Source: Celeribacter baekdonensis (lineage in GTDB: Bacteria; Pseudomonadota; Alphaproteobacteria; Rhodobacterales; Rhodobacteraceae). From it: a stretch of DNA of 64,000 nt. The position numbers and the translations under genes are program-made. The notes beneath the pieces are model-generated. The model was not told the origin of the DNA, searched no databases, and saw nothing but the letters and a program-made list of their open reading frames with translations. The stretch lies in NCBI RefSeq assembly GCF_900102315.1, contig NZ_FNBL01000019.1, positions 1 to 64,000 on the forward strand, written 5' to 3'. Below, piece by piece: positions 60,554-64,000 of the stretch (position 1 is its first letter; each line of letters begins with the position of its first letter).

Positions 60554-61747
60554 TCACCCGGCGACAAAGCGCATCGGCAATTGTTGATATCCGCGCAGCA
60601 CATTGTTGATTTCAAAGACCGGCTCACCCACCTCGATCCGGGCGACCCGTTCGATCATCGCCTGCAGGATCGCCCGCATCTCAAGCCGCGCAAGCTGCAT
60701 CCCCATGCACTGGTGCACACCGTGGCCGAAACCCACGTGATCGGTCAGGACGCGGCGATGAACATCGAAACGCTCGGGGTTCTCCCAGCGTCTTTCGTCG
60801 CGATTGGCCGAGGCGTAAAGGATAAGAACACGATCGCCGGCGGGTATCACCGTGCCGTCGACGCCATAATTTTGCGCCGCAAAACGTGTGAACCCGCGGA
60901 TCGGAGCCTCAATTCGCACGGCTTCGTTGATGGCATTCGCGATCAAACTGGGGGAGTCGCGCAACGCCTGCCACTGATCCGGATTCCGACCCAGATGATA
61001 CATCAGGTGGCCCGTAGCGAAGATCGTGGTGTCAAGGCTCGGGGCAATGTAATCGCGCGTAAATTGCGGCACCAGACTTGGTTCGATCAGCCCCGCGTCC
61101 GCAGCATCATAGAGACCGGCCACCCAGCTGCCCGGCGTCACCGCGTCACGCGTTGCGCCGTTGTTGCAGAACTCCCGCAGTTCGAGAATTGTGGGAAAGG
61201 CCGACTCGCAGCGATCATTGACCCCGCCAAGCGCATCGAAAGACGCGGCCGCCCAGCGAAGCATGCTGAGCCGCCCCGATTCAGGCAATCCCAGCAGTTC
61301 GGAAACAACGGTCAGCGGCAGAATCTGCGCCAGATCGCGCATCCCGTCGAAGCCATCGCGCGACACCAGCCCGGCCACTGTTTCATCTGCGGTGGCAACG
61401 ATGCGGTCTTTCACCGCGGCCAAGCCGCGGGGCATCACCGGCGCCGCAATCACCTTGCGCAGCTTGCCATGCTTCGGCTCATCCGTCGACAGGATGTTGT
61501 TGTTCGCAATTGCATTGACCATGTCGTTGGCCGCGACACCATTTCCTGAGATCAGCACATCGTTCGCCGCAAGCGCCGCAACGACATCCGCGTGCCGCCC
61601 AATGGCCCAGAGGGTGTTCCGAGGCAGCCATACTGCGGGACCTCGCTCGCGGATTTCCCGGTAGTGCCCATAGGGCCTCAGTATTGCTTCATCGGAATAG
61701 ATATCGACGTCGTATTCTGGGCGCGCGTGTTTTTTGGCATCAAACAT
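60554..61747 (-). CDS. Cytochrome P450
   Basis: A 397-residue class I bacterial P450. Haem Cys is C347 in FGHGVHQCMGMQLARLE; the ExxR pair is in NEAVRIEAPIRGFTR; the I-helix reads YIAPSLDTTIFATGH, with Pro-Ser in place of the usual Ala-Gly before the acid-Thr pair. This I-helix form resembles P450s that demethylate aromatic acids (CYP199-like), but the substrate is not certain. No ferredoxin gene is adjacent. ATG 61747 follows GGGAGG. Confidence 0.92.
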   Translation of the reverse strand: MFDAKKHARPEYDVDIYSDEAILRPYGHYREIRERGPAVWLPRNTLWAIGRHADVVAALAANDVLISGNGVAANDMVNAIANNNILSTDEPKHGKLRKVIAAPVMPRGLAAVKDRIVATADETVAGLVSRDGFDGMRDLAQILPLTVVSELLGLPESGRLSMLRWAAASFDALGGVNDRCESAFPTILELREFCNNGATRDAVTPGSWVAGLYDAADAGLIEPSLVPQFTRDYIAPSLDTTIFATGHLMYHLGRNPDQWQALRDSPSLIANAINEAVRIEAPIRGFTRFAAQNYGVDGTVIPAGDRVLILYASANRDERRWENPERFDVHRRVLTDHVGFGHGVHQCMGMQLARLEMRAILQAMIERVARIEVGEPVFEINNVLRGYQQLPMRFVAG

Positions 61748-61998
61748 TGTGCTTCCTCCCTCCACCAGCATGGCGAAACTGGGGTCGCCCGCAAAAGAAG
61801 CGTGTGAAGTATGTCCACGATGCGGACAAACCCCTGCAGTGCGCAGTTGCAGCAGTCCGCCGGAAACCTGTCGCGCGTGCGCTTTTCAGCGTGTCGTGGA
61901 ACTGGACATTCTTTGGATGGGCCAGCCGGGACGGGCAGGATGTCCAACAATAGACGCCAGTCGTCAGAGCCGAATACCTGCGCGGTCCAAGCGCAGGC
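61748..61998. other. P450 upstream region
   Basis: No supported gene. A plus-strand frame is rich in cysteine (CEVCPRCGQ...CRAC) but has no ribosome site and its coding character is poor. The P450 promoter must lie here. Confidence 0.35.
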
Positions 61999-62030
61999 TT
62001 GACGTGTGCATATTTATGCACATATATACT
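61999..62030 (+). promoter_or_regulatory. Promoter with ArsR operator between -35 and -10
   Basis: TTGACG (61999-62004) is a good -35 and TATATA or TATACT (62023-62030) a good -10. Between them lies an 18-base palindrome, TGTGCATATTTATGCACA (62005-62022), perfect except for its TT centre. A repressor bound there would block RNA polymerase directly. It should serve the ArsR gene and probably soxCD. Confidence 0.75.
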
Positions 62031-62058
62031 GGGCGATGAAAATTGACTGAGCAGGGCC

Positions 62059-62388
62059 ATGCAGACCGAATCCTATATCCAAAGCTGTACCGATATGTTG
62101 GACGACCGGATGTTCGCCGCCCTTCAGGACCCGGCGCGTGTCGCGATTCTGCGGCGCATGTTTGCGCTTGGTCGGGCCGATATTTCGTCCATTGCCGAAG
62201 GATTCCCGCAAGACCGTTCCGTCATCTCGCGCCACATCCGCATTCTGCGCGAAGCGGGCATCGTCAGCTGCGAAAATGTCGGGCGACAAACGCTCTGCGA
62301 CGTCGATGGCCCGGCGATCCTGCGACGGCTTGAAGCGATGACCGAGCAGATGCGCGCCGTCGTCGCGGCCTGCTGTCCTGAAGAGTGA
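62059..62388 (+). CDS. ArsR-family transcriptional regulator of the sox genes
   Basis: A 109-residue ArsR/SmtB winged helix (MFAALQDPARVAILRRM, recognition helix QDRSVISRHIRILREAG). It ends AACCPEE, giving a cysteine pair at the C-terminus that may sense thiol or sulfide. A similar ArsR protein, SoxR, represses sox operons in Paracoccus and relatives. It is followed by soxC after 25 bases and preceded by its own palindrome. Confidence 0.85.
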   Translation: MQTESYIQSCTDMLDDRMFAALQDPARVAILRRMFALGRADISSIAEGFPQDRSVISRHIRILREAGIVSCENVGRQTLCDVDGPAILRRLEAMTEQMRAVVAACCPEE

Positions 62389-62413
62389 CTTTTTTGACCA
62401 AATAGGTGCATTC

Positions 62414-63640
62414 ATGCGTCCATATGCAAACAAACTACGGCTGAACCGGCGGAGCCTTCTGGCCGGGCTGACCGGAGCCGCGGTGACGGCACAAACCAGT
62501 GCCGCTCAGGACGGGTTGATGCCGTGGATGCAAACCCTCGGCGATGACGACCTGCCCTATGGCCTGCCCGGCCCCCGCGTGGCCAATGTCGTTCGGCGCC
62601 CGGCGGCGGATTCGCCCGGTTTTGAAATCTGGCATACGCCGCTGGAACACCTGCGCGGCACGATCACGCCGAATGGCCTGCATTTCGCCGTGCATCACAA
62701 CGGCATTCCCGACATCGACCCGGCAGAGCACCGGCTGGTCCTCCACGGCATGGTCGCGCGCCCCCTGAGCTTTGATCTGAACAGCCTCGCCCGCTATCCG
62801 CTGGTGACCCGCACGGCCTTTATCGAATGCGCGGGGAACTCGGCCACCAATGCCGTATCGCCATGGGCCCGCGACATGACGCTGGGTGACGTGTCAGGGC
62901 AAATTTCCGCCGCCGAATGGACCGGCATCCCCCTTCGCATTCTGTTCGACGAGGCGGGGATTGATCCGGCCGCCACCTGGGTCATCGCCGAGGGGGCCGA
63001 TGGCGGCCGGCATATGCGCAGCCTGCCGCTGCGCCCCCTCGTCGCGGAAGGAATGCTCGCCCTCTATCAGAATGGCGAACCGCTGCGCCCCTCGCAGGGG
63101 TATCCGATGCGCATCCTGATGCCCGGCTGGGAAGGCAACGCGCAGATCAAGTGGCTCCACCGTCTTGAACTGGCCGACCGTCCAGCATGGAGCAAGGACG
63201 AATCCGGTCTCTATGCCGATCCGCTTGCAAACGGGAAACTGCGCATGATGAGCCTTGCGATGTCGGTCAAATCAGTCATCACCGCGCCCTCGGGGCAACA
63301 GGTGATCGCGCCGGGACCGCGCCAGATCGAAGGGCTGGCCTGGTCCGGGCGCGGGCGGATCGCGCGGGTGGAACTGTCGGTCGACGGCGGGCGCACTTGG
63401 ACCGAGGCAAGGCTACAGGCCCCGGTGCAGCCCAAAGCACTGACGCGCTTTTCCCTGCCGTGGGACTGGCACAACGAGCGCGCCATCCTGATGAGCCGCG
63501 CCACAGACGAGACCGGAGACATGCAACCGACACGGGACATCTGGCACGACATTTTCGCCGGGCATTCCTTCAACCACTTCAACGCTATTCAGGCCTGGTC
63601 GATCAACCGATCCGGCGAGGTGAAAAACCACTATGCCTAA
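62414..63640 (+). CDS. soxC: Sulfane dehydrogenase, molybdenum subunit
   Basis: Periplasmic molybdopterin protein of the thiosulfate-oxidising Sox system, 408 residues. A twin-arginine signal (LRLNRRSLLAGLTGAAVTA) directs Tat export. The Mo-ligand Cys is C139 in AFIECAGNSATN, and the SUOX-type core and C-terminal dimer domain (ARVELSVDGGRTW) follow. With SoxD it oxidises the sulfane sulfur on SoxYZ. It overlaps soxD by eight bases. Confidence 0.93.
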   Translation: MRPYANKLRLNRRSLLAGLTGAAVTAQTSAAQDGLMPWMQTLGDDDLPYGLPGPRVANVVRRPAADSPGFEIWHTPLEHLRGTITPNGLHFAVHHNGIPDIDPAEHRLVLHGMVARPLSFDLNSLARYPLVTRTAFIECAGNSATNAVSPWARDMTLGDVSGQISAAEWTGIPLRILFDEAGIDPAATWVIAEGADGGRHMRSLPLRPLVAEGMLALYQNGEPLRPSQGYPMRILMPGWEGNAQIKWLHRLELADRPAWSKDESGLYADPLANGKLRMMSLAMSVKSVITAPSGQQVIAPGPRQIEGLAWSGRGRIARVELSVDGGRTWTEARLQAPVQPKALTRFSLPWDWHNERAILMSRATDETGDMQPTRDIWHDIFAGHSFNHFNAIQAWSINRSGEVKNHYA

Positions 63641-64000
63641 GATCGCCCTCCTGGCCCTCATCGCTTTCACCACCGCAGTATTCGCCGTCAACGCCGCGCT
63701 GTCGCAGGTGTCCGATCAACCCGCGATCACAGGGTCCCCGACCCCCGCCCTTGGCCAGCCGTTCGAAGAGGTTGACCTGCCCGAAGCGCTCCGCACAATC
63801 TGGCCCGATGGGCGCAATCTGCCCGAAGGGCGCGGCGGCGTGGCAGAGGGCGCGCAAGTCTATGCGCAGCAATGCGCCTCGTGCCATGGGGCGACGGGTG
63901 TCGAGGGGCCGAACGCGCGGCTGATCGGGTCGGATGGAGTGTTCGGTTTCGGCGACCCGCTGCGACCTGTGCGCATCAACAGTCACCCGATCCTGATCCT
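63633..64000 (+). CDS. soxD: Sulfane dehydrogenase cytochrome subunit (partial, runs off the window)
   Basis: The N-terminal 122 codons of a secreted c-type cytochrome. A signal peptide (MPKIALLALIAFTTAVFAVNAA) is followed by a haem-binding C81-A-S-C84-H85. It takes electrons from SoxC. The ATG lies in the soxC end (ATGCCTAA). The usual second haem domain would lie outside the window. Confidence 0.88.
   Translation, partial: MPKIALLALIAFTTAVFAVNAALSQVSDQPAITGSPTPALGQPFEEVDLPEALRTIWPDGRNLPEGRGGVAEGAQVYAQQCASCHGATGVEGPNARLIGSDGVFGFGDPLRPVRINSHPILI

Noticed and set aside
61770-62039. Cysteine-rich plus-strand frame that looks like a zinc ribbon or ferredoxin
   Set aside because: Cysteine spacing fits no ferredoxin, there is no ribosome site, and the end overlaps the clear ArsR promoter and operator.
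1-64000. CRISPR arrays, tRNA, rRNA or prophage genes
   Set aside because: No regularly spaced repeats, cloverleaf-like sequence, rRNA segments or phage structural genes were seen on reading either strand.

Overview
The window looks like chromosome, or a large replicon, from a Roseobacter-group alphaproteobacterium (Rhodobacterales). Signs are the alphaproteobacterial glycerol ABC system glpSTPQUV, several TRAP and TTT transporters, soxCD, SD sequences of the AGGAG type and GC-rich coding with many ATGA and TGATG stop/start overlaps. This assignment is inference from gene content; no rRNA, tRNA or CRISPR was seen.

Layout. 1-1113: an IS30-type element, followed by debris of a second insertion sequence and of an HpcH/HpaI aldolase gene. 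1514-11798: a complete glycerol regulon, glpD-S-T-P-Q-U-V-K on the minus strand with glpR divergent. 11887-19474: a flavin oxidase, a RidA protein and an ornithine-cyclodeaminase-like enzyme, then an AraC regulator divergent from a tripartite tricarboxylate transporter. 19542-32630: an indole-3-acetic acid (auxin) catabolic cluster (iacA-I and the MarR regulator iacR) with a TRAP transporter, a hydroxyquinol-type intradiol dioxygenase and maleylacetate reductase. 32692-44797: a 12-kb run on the minus strand with a FeaB-like aldehyde dehydrogenase, a GMC alcohol dehydrogenase, a branched-chain-type ABC transporter, a class II histone-deacetylase-like amidohydrolase and a second TRAP transporter.

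45207-50089: an anaerobic/nitrosative module with ubiTUV (oxygen-independent ubiquinone synthesis), a hemerythrin protein, nsrR and norEF, and two matching NsrR-like palindromes. 50203-60542: a quinone/electrophile defence region with an ABM protein, DUF924, pirin, a glyoxalase-esterase fusion, a GNAT protein, an FMN reductase, a potassium-channel-like protein, LtrA, a second ring-cleaving glyoxalase, a LysR regulator, a fumarylacetoacetate-hydrolase pseudogene and a GST. 60554-64000: a cytochrome P450, an ArsR regulator with a clear operator, soxC and the start of soxD.

How it fits together. The central block appears to import aromatic or indolic compounds (two TRAP systems and one ABC system), oxidise an alcohol and aldehyde to an arylacetic acid, open the indole ring with the Iac enzymes, and finish with ring cleavage to maleylacetate and 3-oxoadipate. 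The most notable point is that textbook Iac pathways end in catechol, while the only lower-pathway genes here are those of the hydroxyquinol branch. The quinone-defence genes further right could protect against auto-oxidised diphenols, though they are about 20 kb away and linkage of function is inference.
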